64,000 nt of DNA from Bradyrhizobium sp. ISRA464. Its GTDB lineage: Bacteria > Pseudomonadota > Alphaproteobacteria > Rhizobiales > Xanthobacteraceae. Made by a program: the position numbers and the translations under genes. Below the pieces are notes generated by a model. It made no database searches, was not told the origin of the DNA, and was given only the letters and a program-made list of their open reading frames with translations. This document shows, one piece after another, positions 18,125 to 25,620 of the stretch (position 1 is its first letter; each line of letters opens with the position of its first letter). The stretch is from the NCBI RefSeq assembly GCF_029910095.1, contig NZ_CP094526.1, forward strand, positions 8,074,501 through 8,138,500, read 5' to 3'.

Positions 18125-19018
18125 ATGGAAGTTGGCTTCATCGGGCTAGGGGCCATGGGATCCGCCATGGTGCATCGCCTCATCGAACTCGGTCACCATG
18201 TGCGGGTCTGGAATCGCTCGCCTGAGCCCATCGACAGCATCGTGCGAATGGGAGGGCATCGCGTCGACACGCCGCAGGATGCGCTTTCCGCACCAGCCGC
18301 CATCACGATGCTGGCCAATGATGACGCCGTGCGCTCCGTGCTGCTGGAGAGCGGTGCGCTGCGCGCATCCCCGCGCGGGCTCGTCCACGTGGTGACCGCC
18401 ACGATCTCGGTCGATCTGGCGAAGCAGCTGGAGAAGGTTCACAACGAGTGCGGGCTCGCTTATGTGGCGGCACCGGTGCTCGGCCGGCCCGATGTTGCGG
18501 CGCAAGGCGGGCTGCACGTGCTTACGGCGGGAGACGCATCGGCAATTGCATGCGCCCAACCGCTGCTCGATGCCATAGGCAAGAAGACCTGGCACGTGTC
18601 GGACCAGCCGCATAAGGCCAATGTTGCAAAGATCGCCGCCAACCTGCTGCTTGCATCCGCGATTGAGACAATGGCTGAGGCGATCACGCTCGCGGAGCGC
18701 CATCAGCTAGATCCAGCACGCATGATGACGGCGCTTACGGGAAGCTTGTTCTCAGCTCCCGTGTATCGGACATACGGCGAGCTCATCCTGAATCGGACAT
18801 TCGAGCCGGCCCTGTTCAAGGCGAGTCTCGGCCTCAAGGATATGAACCTGGCCGTATCCGCGGGCGAGTCTGCCGGTGTTCCATTGCCTGTCGCCGGCCT
18901 GGTGCACGATTCTCTCCTCGACGCCATCGCACACGGCCACGGTGAATCCGACTGGGCCGCCTTGGCCACCGCATCGTCCCGTCGGGCAGGTCTCGGCGGC
19001 AACACCAGAAGACATTGA
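18125..19018 (+). CDS. NAD(P)-dependent beta-hydroxyacid dehydrogenase (3-hydroxyisobutyrate dehydrogenase family)
   Basis: The 297-residue enzyme begins with MEVGFIGLGAMGSAMVHRLI, the Rossmann dinucleotide site of the family. KANVAKIAANLLLASAIE at about residue 165-182 contains the catalytic lysine region. Such enzymes oxidise 3-hydroxyisobutyrate, tartronate semialdehyde, glyoxylate-like or related short acids; the exact substrate is unclear. The ATG follows GGAGGAACAAGG, a strong ribosome site. It is the second gene of the likely stress operon, followed 49 bases later by transaldolase, so a role in sugar-acid or pentose-phosphate supply of NADPH is possible. Confidence 0.83.
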   Translation: MEVGFIGLGAMGSAMVHRLIELGHHVRVWNRSPEPIDSIVRMGGHRVDTPQDALSAPAAITMLANDDAVRSVLLESGALRASPRGLVHVVTATISVDLAKQLEKVHNECGLAYVAAPVLGRPDVAAQGGLHVLTAGDASAIACAQPLLDAIGKKTWHVSDQPHKANVAKIAANLLLASAIETMAEAITLAERHQLDPARMMTALTGSLFSAPVYRTYGELILNRTFEPALFKASLGLKDMNLAVSAGESAGVPLPVAGLVHDSLLDAIAHGHGESDWAALATASSRRAGLGGNTRRH

Positions 19019-19067
19019 TGCAGGGTTGTACGCCCTCTGCTCCTGATCGAACTAGGAGAACGAACAC

Positions 19068-20192
19068 ATGAACCGAACGGTCGAGCTCTTGGCGCAGGGA
19101 CAAAGCTGCTGGATGGATGATCTCACCCGGCGAATGATCCGCAGCGGCGAACTGGCGCAGCGGGTCGGCGAGCAAGGCCTGCGCGGCATTACATCGAACC
19201 CGGCGATCTTCGAAAAGGCGGTCGCGGAGGGTGCCGACTATGACGAGGACATTGCCCGGGCATCCGCTGAAGGCCAGTCCCCGGCTGGCATCTACGAGCG
19301 GCTGATTACCGCGGACGTCCGGGACGCCTGCGACATCCTGCGTCCAGTGTACGAGGAGACCGACGGCGTCGACGGCTTTGTCAGCCTGGAGGTGTCGCCT
19401 CACCTCGCTCACGACACCGAGGCCTCGATGGAGGAGGCGCGCAGACTGTGGAAAGAGGTCGACCGGCCCAATCTCTTCATCAAGATCCCGGGCACTTCGG
19501 CAGGCGTTCCCGCCATCGAGCAGTTGCTGTTCGAAGGCATCAACATCAACATCACGCTCTTGTTCTCGATCGCCCGCTACGAAGGGGTGGCTGAGGCCTA
19601 CCTGCGGGCGCTCGAACGACGGCTGGCGGCCGGCCGATCGGTCAATCGCATCGCGTCGGTCGCAAGCTTCTTCCTCAGTCGCATCGACGTGCTGGTGGAT
19701 CGGCTGTTGCGGCAGCGCATCGTGCCGGACCGCCCTCCTCTTCATCCTGATCCGCGCGCACTTCTGGGCAGGGTCGCGATCGCCAACGCCAAGCTCGCCT
19801 ATCAGGCCTTCGTCCGTCACCTGACGAGCAACCGCTGGATGGCGCTTGCCGAGAACGGCGCGCGTCCCCAACGAATGCTGTGGGCGAGCACCAGCACCAA
19901 GAACCCGGACTATCCGGATCTGATGTATGTCGCACCGTTGATCGGCCCGATGACTATCAACACGATGCCGCGCAAGACGATTGCGGCGTTCCAGGACCAT
20001 GGCACGGTGCAGGCAACAGTTGAGCAGGGCGTGCCGGACGCGCAACGCGTGATGGCCGACCTCGAGCGACTCGGGGTGTCGTTCGGTCTTGCCGCCGCCC
20101 AACTCGAGAACGATGCGGTCCAGAAATTCATCGATCCCTTCGATTCGCTGCTCAAGCAGCTCGCCGCCAACAGCGAACGGGCCAGGGCCTAG
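19068..20192 (+). CDS. tal: transaldolase
   Basis: This 374-residue enzyme transfers a dihydroxyacetone unit between sugar phosphates in the non-oxidative pentose phosphate pathway. GLRGITSNPAIFEKAV near the start and NLFIKIPGTSAGVPAI, with the Schiff-base lysine at about residue 141, are diagnostic. WASTSTKNPDYPDLMYV fits the longer actinobacterial/cyanobacterial transaldolase type of about 370 residues rather than the E. coli TalB type of about 317. The ATG lies 12 bases after AGGAG. It is the third gene of the operon that starts at 17299. Being outside the central carbon loci and behind an EcfG-like promoter suggests a stress-induced extra copy. Confidence 0.9.
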   Translation: MNRTVELLAQGQSCWMDDLTRRMIRSGELAQRVGEQGLRGITSNPAIFEKAVAEGADYDEDIARASAEGQSPAGIYERLITADVRDACDILRPVYEETDGVDGFVSLEVSPHLAHDTEASMEEARRLWKEVDRPNLFIKIPGTSAGVPAIEQLLFEGININITLLFSIARYEGVAEAYLRALERRLAAGRSVNRIASVASFFLSRIDVLVDRLLRQRIVPDRPPLHPDPRALLGRVAIANAKLAYQAFVRHLTSNRWMALAENGARPQRMLWASTSTKNPDYPDLMYVAPLIGPMTINTMPRKTIAAFQDHGTVQATVEQGVPDAQRVMADLERLGVSFGLAAAQLENDAVQKFIDPFDSLLKQLAANSERARA

Positions 20193-20453
20193 CGGTCAAG
20201 CCAGGGGCAAGGGTGAGGCGAGAAGCGATCGGATCTTCTGGCCTTGCTCAGCGCACTCGGCAATCGAGCCAAGGATGCCCGAGCCAAGCATGCCGCGAAG
20301 GATGCCGTGAACTCGACCGCTCCGTGCTACGCCGTCACATTGGACGAATCCCATATGTCATCGTCGTAACAGCCAAGTTAAGCGATCTGGCGATTGACTC
20401 CGAGGACGAATTGATCGCCGCCTGGCGGCGCTGGCTTCGGCGCAATGCTCTCC

Positions 20454-20675
20454 CTAGCCGCGCCCCTTGTTGGCGACGTGGTCCTGCAGTTGCTCGGTCT
20501 CGATCCATTTCCTGTCCTGGCCCCGCTCACGCGAATGCTTAGCCTTGTCGCGATTGGACAGAACCGTGTTCTCACCGATCAGATCGTCCCGTAGGTTGCT
20601 CAAACCTCCGCTCCCGGCTCCTTTGCCCTTGCTTGTTGCTCCGGACCCGAAATGCTTTCCCGCTTTGTTGGTCAT
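20454..20675 (-). CDS. small hydrophilic hypothetical protein
   Basis: The 73-residue protein is rich in Lys, Gly, Ser and Asp and probably disordered: it begins MTNKAGKHFGSGATSKGKG and contains ENTVLSNRDKAKHS and WIETEQLQDHVANKG. I recognise the general pattern as a small rhizobial protein of unknown function. The ATG at 20675 follows GAGGGTCGAGCGC; a GTG five codons upstream overlaps the stop of the preceding gene. It is the last of the minus-strand row that starts with the DUF2267 gene. The 261 bases beyond it, up to the transaldolase, show no gene. Confidence 0.65.
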   Translation of the reverse strand: MTNKAGKHFGSGATSKGKGAGSGGLSNLRDDLIGENTVLSNRDKAKHSRERGQDRKWIETEQLQDHVANKGRG

Positions 20676-20686
20676 GCGCTCGACCC

Positions 20687-21190
20687 TCACAGCTTCGGCC
20701 GTCCTTTCATCGTCCCGTTTCCCATTTTGGGGTGGTTGTGCTTGTTGTGCCGGCTCTCCTGATTGAGACCGCCGCGGCTCACCGGAAATTCGGACTGCCG
20801 CGCATTCCGTTTGGGACGCCGAGTAACACTGTTTTCCTCCAGGCGGGCAATATCCTGCCCGACTTGCCGCGCATCAGGAACGTCAGGCTTCCGTTCCAGA
20901 ATCCGCAACTGCTGCTCGTGAGTAATCCTTCCCTGCAGCTCGATCGAACGGGAAGGACCGCCATGGTCTGAGCCGCGACGCGAGCGGCCTGCGCGCCGTC
21001 GCCGTTTCTCGACACCACCTTGCGGATTGGTATCGTTCTCGACGTCACCTTCGAAGGTATTTTCGCCTTCCAATGCATCGACATCGTCGGGCCGCGCCTG
21101 CGCCATTGTGACGCCCTTCGATCCGCCAATCAGCGGATTGCGATGGAGATCTGTATCAATCGGCTTCTTCAGTTTCACATGCCTGCTCAT
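20687..21190 (-). CDS. hydrophilic hypothetical protein, Arg/Lys/Asp-rich
   Basis: The 167-residue protein starts MSRHVKLKKPIDTDLHRNP after GAGGGTCTC, a fair ribosome site. It has an acidic stretch (DDVDALEGENTFEGDVEND), a strongly basic one (EKRRRRAGRSRRGS) and a C terminus ending MGNGTMKGRPKL. No fold, membrane segment or Cys pattern is seen, and it is probably largely disordered. It overlaps the end of the preceding small frame and is followed 11 bases later by the 73-residue protein. The alternating charge blocks resemble desiccation- or stress-type hydrophilins, which is only a compositional comparison. Confidence 0.55.
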   Translation of the reverse strand: MSRHVKLKKPIDTDLHRNPLIGGSKGVTMAQARPDDVDALEGENTFEGDVENDTNPQGGVEKRRRRAGRSRRGSDHGGPSRSIELQGRITHEQQLRILERKPDVPDARQVGQDIARLEENSVTRRPKRNARQSEFPVSRGGLNQESRHNKHNHPKMGNGTMKGRPKL

Positions 21191-21410
21191 GAGACCCTCT
21201 TCGCGGTCGCCGCGTTCCTCCGCCCTTGTCCGAAGGGCGATGAGCATGATGGAGGTCGCGTTCGCCACCACCACCAGATACCTTACTGTGCCGCCGCAGA
21301 GGATCGTCCGCGGTCGGCTTCCTGATTTCGAGTGCGGCCTTTGCGTTCTCGTGCGCGGCCCCAGGGCCGCCCTGCCGGATGCTCGCGCGTGTCTTCGTGG
21401 AAGTCGACAT
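21156..21410 (-). CDS. small hypothetical protein
   Basis: The 84-residue frame begins MSTSTKTRASIRQGGPGAA and continues with KAALEIRKPTADDPLRRHSK, which looks like real small-protein sequence. The C-terminal half is Gly/Arg/His-rich and less convincing, so a frameshift or a different end is possible. It starts two bases after the stop of the upstream 60-residue gene and overlaps the next gene by 35 bases. The ribosome site is weak, so translation would depend on coupling. Function unknown. Confidence 0.4.
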   Translation of the reverse strand: MSTSTKTRASIRQGGPGAAHENAKAALEIRKPTADDPLRRHSKVSGGGGERDLHHAHRPSDKGGGTRRPRRGSHEQACETEEAD

Positions 21411-21412
21411 TG

Positions 21413-21595
21413 CTACCGGTCCTGCTGGTATCCTTGGTGGGTCGTGTTCTGCCTTGTGTTGCCCTGGTGTGCCTGTTGATCGGGCCTTTCGATCTGCTTT
21501 TTCCCGGTTTGAGCCTGATGCGGATTTCCCGATTTCGGATCACCGGAACCCTTGTGGCTTTGATTTTCATAGGGAACTGGAGGAGGCTTCGTCAT
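21413..21595 (-). CDS. very small Pro/Gln/Lys-rich hypothetical protein
   Basis: The 60-residue protein starts MTKPPPVPYENQSHKGSGD and contains KSGNPHQAQTGKKQIERPDQ. It has no hydrophobic core and should be unfolded alone. The ATG follows GGGAG six bases upstream. It lies 37 bases after the DUF2267 gene in the same row. The composition (Gln, Asn, Gly, Lys, His; no Cys or Trp) matches its small neighbours and suggests a common stress role, which is not proven. Confidence 0.6.
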   Translation of the reverse strand: MTKPPPVPYENQSHKGSGDPKSGNPHQAQTGKKQIERPDQQAHQGNTRQNTTHQGYQQDR

Positions 21596-21632
21596 CGTTT
21601 GCTCCCGGGGCTTTTCCTTGGCTTCGTGCGCG

Positions 21633-22079
21633 TCACGCGGCTGACGAGACACCTTGCGCCGGCCATAGCGCACGAACCTCCTCGGGTAGCGAATGCCGGA
21701 CCTTCTCGGCCTGATGAGGATCGATGTGGTGATTCAACACGCGGAACACCGCACGTGCCGCATCGGCCGCATTGACCGGCTTATCGGAACTCATTTGCGC
21801 CGCTATGAGCGCAAGGAACTCCTCCTGCGAGCGCCACGTTCGTGGCGTCTCGCTCGGCCGCCACTGTTCGAAGTAGGTACCGCGCACCAGGATCGGCAGT
21901 TGCGCTCCAAGATGAACAGCGAGATTGAGCGGGACGCGATCACGCACCGTTCGTAACACCGCACCCAGGACATGCCATGCCAGCTGCTTGTCGCGAGGCA
22001 GCGACGCCATCATTTCATCCAACCATACGTTCGTGAGATGGATCGTTCTGTCGAATACATCGAGACCTGTTGCGCCCAT
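21633..22079 (-). CDS. DUF2267 family protein
   Basis: The protein has about 148 residues from the ATG at 22079. LDVFDRTIHLTNVWLDEMMA, LGAVLRTVRDRVPLNLAVHL and FRVLNHHIDPHQAEKVRHSLP are typical of DUF2267, a helical domain of unknown function often found beside stress and CBS genes. The start is uncertain: the frame is open upstream, and an ATG at 22241 would add a segment with a threefold PNINT/PNIDT/PDINT repeat. No good ribosome site marks either start. It heads the minus-strand row of small proteins and is divergent to the CBS-domain gene. Confidence 0.78.
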   Translation of the reverse strand: MGATGLDVFDRTIHLTNVWLDEMMASLPRDKQLAWHVLGAVLRTVRDRVPLNLAVHLGAQLPILVRGTYFEQWRPSETPRTWRSQEEFLALIAAQMSSDKPVNAADAARAVFRVLNHHIDPHQAEKVRHSLPEEVRALWPAQGVSSAA

Positions 22080-22140
22080 GGGATTTATCCATCGTTGGTC
22101 CAACATGGGGCCAATACGACTTCCGCGAATAGGTTCCGAG

Positions 22141-22185
22141 GTGTTGATATCTGGAGTGTCGATATTTGGGGTGTTGATATTCGGG
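22141..22185. repeat. three tandem 15-base direct repeats
   Basis: The units are GTGTTGATATCTGGA, GTGTCGATATTTGGG and GTGTTGATATTCGGG, without spacing. They lie between the DUF2267 start and the divergent CBS gene. Read on the minus strand in the DUF2267 frame they encode PNINT, PNIDT and PDINT. They could be operator repeats or coding repeats. The surrounding 370 bases show no other gene. Confidence 0.8.
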
Positions 22186-22449
22186 GAAGATGGACAAGAT
22201 AGAACAAGAAAGTCGTAGCCAATCGATGTGCCATTTTTCATGGATCGCTGGCCCGCCCCATCCTTTGGTTCCTTCGAAGCACACTTTGCTCGTTCGAAAA
22301 ATTCGCGCCAATGGCGGAACGCCTCCCTGGAGGAGATCGAGTCACCCCACCTGACGCGTTCTTGGCGCGAGGGGCGGCGAGAAACCGGGCGGCGCGCAGG
22401 ACGTTGATTGGGCAACCGGGGAAAATCGTCGATGCAGGCTTGAGGAGAC

Positions 22450-22890
22450 ATGCATATGCAGGTGCACGAAATCATGCGGCAGAAAGTAGAGATTGCCGAT
22501 CCGAACATGACGATCCGGGATGTTGCCCGCAAAATGCGCGCAGGGAATATTGGCTGCTTGCCCGTCGGTGAGAACGACCGACTGATCGGCATGATCACAG
22601 ATCGCGACATCGCGGTACGGGCAGTCGCCGATGGCCGCGCGCCGGGAAATACGTCGGTTCGCGATGTTATGTCGGAAGGTGTCGGGTACTGCTTTGAAGA
22701 TGATGATGCAGAAGCGGCGGCGCAGATCATGGCCAAGCATCAGGTCCGACGCTTGCCGGTACTCAATCACGACAAGCGGCTGGTCGGGGTGATCGCGCTT
22801 GCGGATCTCGGCCGATCTGAGGCGCGCTCGGCGCAAGGCGCCCTGCACGGCGTCTCCGAGCCGACCGACAAGGAACGTCGCCACATCTAG
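22450..22890 (+). CDS. protein of two CBS domains
   Basis: The 146-residue protein is a bare CBS pair (Bateman module): the first at about 7-62 (VHEIMRQKVEIADPNMTIRD ... MITDRDIAVRAVADG) and the second at about 72-128 (VRDVMSEGVGYCFEDDDAEE-like start, then HQVRRLPVLNHDKRLVGVIA). Such modules bind AMP, ATP or related nucleotides and often work as energy or stress sensors. The ATG follows GAGGAGAC; a second ATG two codons later is also possible. It is divergent from the DUF2267 row and is followed 66 bases later by the YbhB-type gene. Confidence 0.9.
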   Translation: MHMQVHEIMRQKVEIADPNMTIRDVARKMRAGNIGCLPVGENDRLIGMITDRDIAVRAVADGRAPGNTSVRDVMSEGVGYCFEDDDAEAAAQIMAKHQVRRLPVLNHDKRLVGVIALADLGRSEARSAQGALHGVSEPTDKERRHI

Positions 22891-22956
22891 GGAGGTTTGC
22901 GGCAGCAAAGCCGTTGGCGACGGCGATGCGATTGACTACAGCAGAAGGAGGCGGTC

Positions 22957-23421
22957 ATGACGTTCAGCTTGACAAGTCCTGCGTTCCGTGACGGCGATCA
23001 GATTCCGGCGAAATACACCGCGGATGGCGAAAACGTCTCTCCGCCTCTGGAGTGGTCCGACCCGCCGGCGGAAACCAAAAGCTTTGTGCTGGTTGTCGAG
23101 GATCCCGATGCGCCGTCCGGTACGTTCCGCCATTGGGGCCTCTATAACATTATGGGCGAGCGATCGATGTTGCCGGAGGGCGTTGGCCACGGCGCGAAAA
23201 CGGAGAAACTGGGAAAGGGTGTCAACGATTTCGGCGAACCGCGTTACCGCGGCCCCGCGCCGCCCAAGGGACACGGAACACATCACTATCATTTTAAGCT
23301 TGCCGCGCTGGATGTTGACGCGTTGTCACGAGCCCCCAAGATGTCCGTCGAAGACATCTGGAAAGCCGCCCAAAAGCACACGCTCGCTCAAGCTGATCTG
23401 GTCGGGACTTACAGCCGCTGA
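22957..23421 (+). CDS. YbhB/YbcL-type protein (phosphatidylethanolamine-binding / Raf kinase inhibitor-like)
   Basis: The 154-residue protein has the PEBP fold motifs: FRDGDQIPAKYTADGENVSP at the start, VLVVEDPDAPSGTFRHWGLY (the conserved DPDxP element) and GTHHYHFKLAALD. No signal peptide is seen, so it is cytoplasmic. The family binds small ligands or phosphates; bacterial roles remain unclear. The ATG is preceded by AGAAGGAGGCGGTC, a very strong ribosome site. It probably shares a transcript with the CBS gene upstream. The 245 bases after it show no gene I can support. Confidence 0.9.
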   Translation: MTFSLTSPAFRDGDQIPAKYTADGENVSPPLEWSDPPAETKSFVLVVEDPDAPSGTFRHWGLYNIMGERSMLPEGVGHGAKTEKLGKGVNDFGEPRYRGPAPPKGHGTHHYHFKLAALDVDALSRAPKMSVEDIWKAAQKHTLAQADLVGTYSR

Positions 23422-23666
23422 CGAGTCCTTATGGAGAGAGATGGTCGCCATAGAGAGATGAACACGGTTCTTGTGGCAGTGGTCTCTATTGGCCTTCGGA
23501 CAACGGTTCGCTCCAAGCTGCGGCGTGCGGGGATGCGCCAATCAGCTCTCGGCAGTGCGGTCGCGATGATAGGCGATCATCAGCCGCCGCTATTTCTGGC
23601 CGCCTGTCCTGCAACTCATCAGCGGGGCTGCGTCTCGATATAGGCTTGGTGTGCCGGAGTGGGATT

Positions 23667-23858
23667 ATGAATGCAAAACACGAGCGGAGTTTTGAAGAGG
23701 CCGCGGACCTTGTCCTGCATGCAGAAGCAGCGAACCGCTATTTGAATGAGCTCTGCGCGGCTTGTGCAGATGGCGACAAGTCCGCGGCGCGAAGGTATTT
23801 GCGCGAAGCGATCAGCGAGCTTGATATTGCACGAGCCCTTCTACGCACCGGGCTCTAA
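23667..23858 (+). CDS. small hypothetical helical protein
   Basis: The 63-residue protein starts MNAKHERSFEEAADLVLHAE and contains YLREAISELDIARALLRTGL. It should be entirely alpha-helical, with two helices and two Cys (CAAC). GGAGTGGGATT precedes the ATG. I do not recognise the family. It stands alone, 245 bases after the YbhB-type gene, at the edge of the stress-type island. Confidence 0.5.
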   Translation: MNAKHERSFEEAADLVLHAEAANRYLNELCAACADGDKSAARRYLREAISELDIARALLRTGL

Positions 23859-24017
23859 TGACTCTCCGCAACGCCTTCGGAACTTCTCTGCGCGTCGGAT
23901 GACGGCCGAGCTCTGCGAGGTCCGCCCGATGGGGCCGGCAACTTATTCGTTGACGAGACTGCCGCCGCACAAGGGAAGCTCGGAGAGGGAACCTGTTCGC
24001 GACCGAAAATCGCGCTA

Positions 24018-24119
24018 GAGCATGATCCGGAAAAGTGTGTAGTGGTTTTCCGAAAAGATCATGCTTAAACGAGAAGCTAAAGCGCGATGACGATTCAACG
24101 CAATCTCATCGCGCTTTAG
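24018..24119. repeat. rhizobial intergenic palindromic repeat with adjoining hairpin
   Basis: The first part, 24018-24066, is an imperfect palindrome beginning GAGCATGATCCGGAAAAG and ending GATCATGCTT. A second, inverted copy lies at 57125-57172. The second part is a perfect 14-base inverted repeat, CTAAAGCGCGATGA at 24077-24090 and its complement at 24106-24119, with GATT/AATC extending the stem inside. This looks like the RIME-type mosaic elements known from rhizobia; the name is by resemblance. Confidence 0.75.
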
Positions 24120-24136
24120 GTGTCGCGCTGCATGCC

Positions 24137-25618
24137 TTACGGCCGGTCTCGATCGCCTGCGGGCGCCAGACGCCGTCGCAGCCGTCGGCAGCCGATCACA
24201 ATGCCGCTGGTCGACACGATCGTGCCGATCAGCGAGAGCAGCCAGACCACGATGTCGCGCGATGGGGCGCAGCGCAGCAGCAGCGGAAAATCGAGGCTGT
24301 GCAGCGCGTTGAAGAGCCAGCGATAGGTGCGGCGTCCATCATCGCTGCGATCGAGGATCTCGGCGGTGACGGGAGAAATGTGCAGCCAAGTGTGGACGGG
24401 ATCGGCGAAGCCGATCCGCAAGACGGGAAACTCGCGCTCATGGTGGAGCGTGTACCAGTAGGCGTCTGATACATCGATCCGACGCGAGAACGCCATCGTC
24501 GCGTCGGAGATTGCGCGGCGCGCGGCTTCGATGATCTGATCGTGCGATAATGTTGTCGGCGCGGCCGTCGTCGGCTCCGCAAGACTCCGACGGCCATTGT
24601 TATCATCGAGCACCATCAACGGCCGCCCACCGACCCAGACGAATTTCGCCTCCACGGCCGCCGTCGAGGGTGTCGATTGGAAGCTGGTGGCGATATCGGG
24701 CGCGTCGTGCCCGCTATATCTGGCGGCGATATCCCTGGTGATGCCGCGGCGGGAGAACGCCTCCCCGGGATTGAGCGACAGCCAACCGCTGAACATCCAG
24801 GTGAACACGAAGATGCCGCCGATCAGGCCGGCGATGTGATGCCAGGCCATCCAGCCGCGATACGGCGAGACGGTGCGGCGCGCGTAACGGCGCGTCAGCC
24901 GCAGCCGGAGAATGCCGATCCAGAAGCCGGTGACCGCCACGACGAGGCATATGCCTGAGATCCACAGCACGACCTGCCGCCACAGCGGACCGTCCTTGCG
25001 CAGGACAGTCGGATAGATCCAGTGCGGGATCGAGCCGAGCCAGTTCCAGACGCGCTCCTGCCGCGTCGTGTCGAGCGCGATCTCGCCGGTGCGGGACGAG
25101 ACGTAAAGCTCAGTGCCGTCACGATCGCCGAGCGCGATCAGATAGAGCGGCCGCAAGGGATCGAACCGCGCCGTGACGGACCATTGATCGCGCGTCACGG
25201 TGTCGAGCAAATGCGGCTGCGCCGCATGAGGGTGATGGCCGGCAATCGCAAGGGCTTGGTCCGCCGTGATCCCGTCAATGACGCTGCCGTCGATTGCTGA
25301 AATGGTGATGGGGTGCTGCCCCCACCCGGTCACCCGATAGATCGGCATGTCAGACATCATCGAGAGGCGCAGGTCGCGCGGATAATGCTCCATACCCGCG
25401 ATCGCCATGGCGCGATCCGGTGCGATCTGCACCTTGTTCCAGGCAATAATGGGAAGCGCGGCGAGGCGCTCCCGATCGGTTAGGCGCGGAAAGGCCACGT
25501 ACATCATCACAAGGCCGGAGATGAACCACATCGCGAACAGCAGGCATGTCGCGATGCCGATCCAGCGATGGATGACATAGAGCCATCGCCGTCCGCGCCG
25601 GATCAACGCGCTGCGCAT
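24137..25618 (-). CDS. PepSY-domain inner-membrane protein
   Basis: The 493-residue protein has a first membrane segment in WIGIATCLLFAMWFISGLVM, a periplasmic PepSY-like region, further segments near LWISGICLVVAVTGFWIGIL and HIAGLIGGIFVFTWMFSGW, a second PepSY-like region and a last segment near the C terminus. Related proteins sit beside TonB receptors for iron chelates and may act as membrane reductases or in substrate release. Its start is two bases after the stop of the TonB-dependent receptor gene, so both come from the same B12-riboswitch-controlled transcript. Start MRSALIRRGRRWLYVIHRW was chosen over one 19 codons upstream inside the receptor gene. Confidence 0.85.
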   Translation of the reverse strand: MRSALIRRGRRWLYVIHRWIGIATCLLFAMWFISGLVMMYVAFPRLTDRERLAALPIIAWNKVQIAPDRAMAIAGMEHYPRDLRLSMMSDMPIYRVTGWGQHPITISAIDGSVIDGITADQALAIAGHHPHAAQPHLLDTVTRDQWSVTARFDPLRPLYLIALGDRDGTELYVSSRTGEIALDTTRQERVWNWLGSIPHWIYPTVLRKDGPLWRQVVLWISGICLVVAVTGFWIGILRLRLTRRYARRTVSPYRGWMAWHHIAGLIGGIFVFTWMFSGWLSLNPGEAFSRRGITRDIAARYSGHDAPDIATSFQSTPSTAAVEAKFVWVGGRPLMVLDDNNGRRSLAEPTTAAPTTLSHDQIIEAARRAISDATMAFSRRIDVSDAYWYTLHHEREFPVLRIGFADPVHTWLHISPVTAEILDRSDDGRRTYRWLFNALHSLDFPLLLRCAPSRDIVVWLLSLIGTIVSTSGIVIGCRRLRRRLAPAGDRDRP

Positions 25619-25620
25619 GC

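Noticed and set aside
17251..18183. A 310-codon minus-strand frame opposite the hypothetical stress gene
   Set aside because: The plus-strand frame has the better ribosome context, family-like sequence and an operon; the minus frame is its shadow.
22300..22450. An EcfG promoter for the CBS gene
   Set aside because: GGAAC is present near 22317, but no CGTT follows at 16 or 17 bases.
23431..23643. A 70-codon plus-strand frame after the YbhB-type gene
   Set aside because: No ribosome site and no family-like sequence; left as intergenic.
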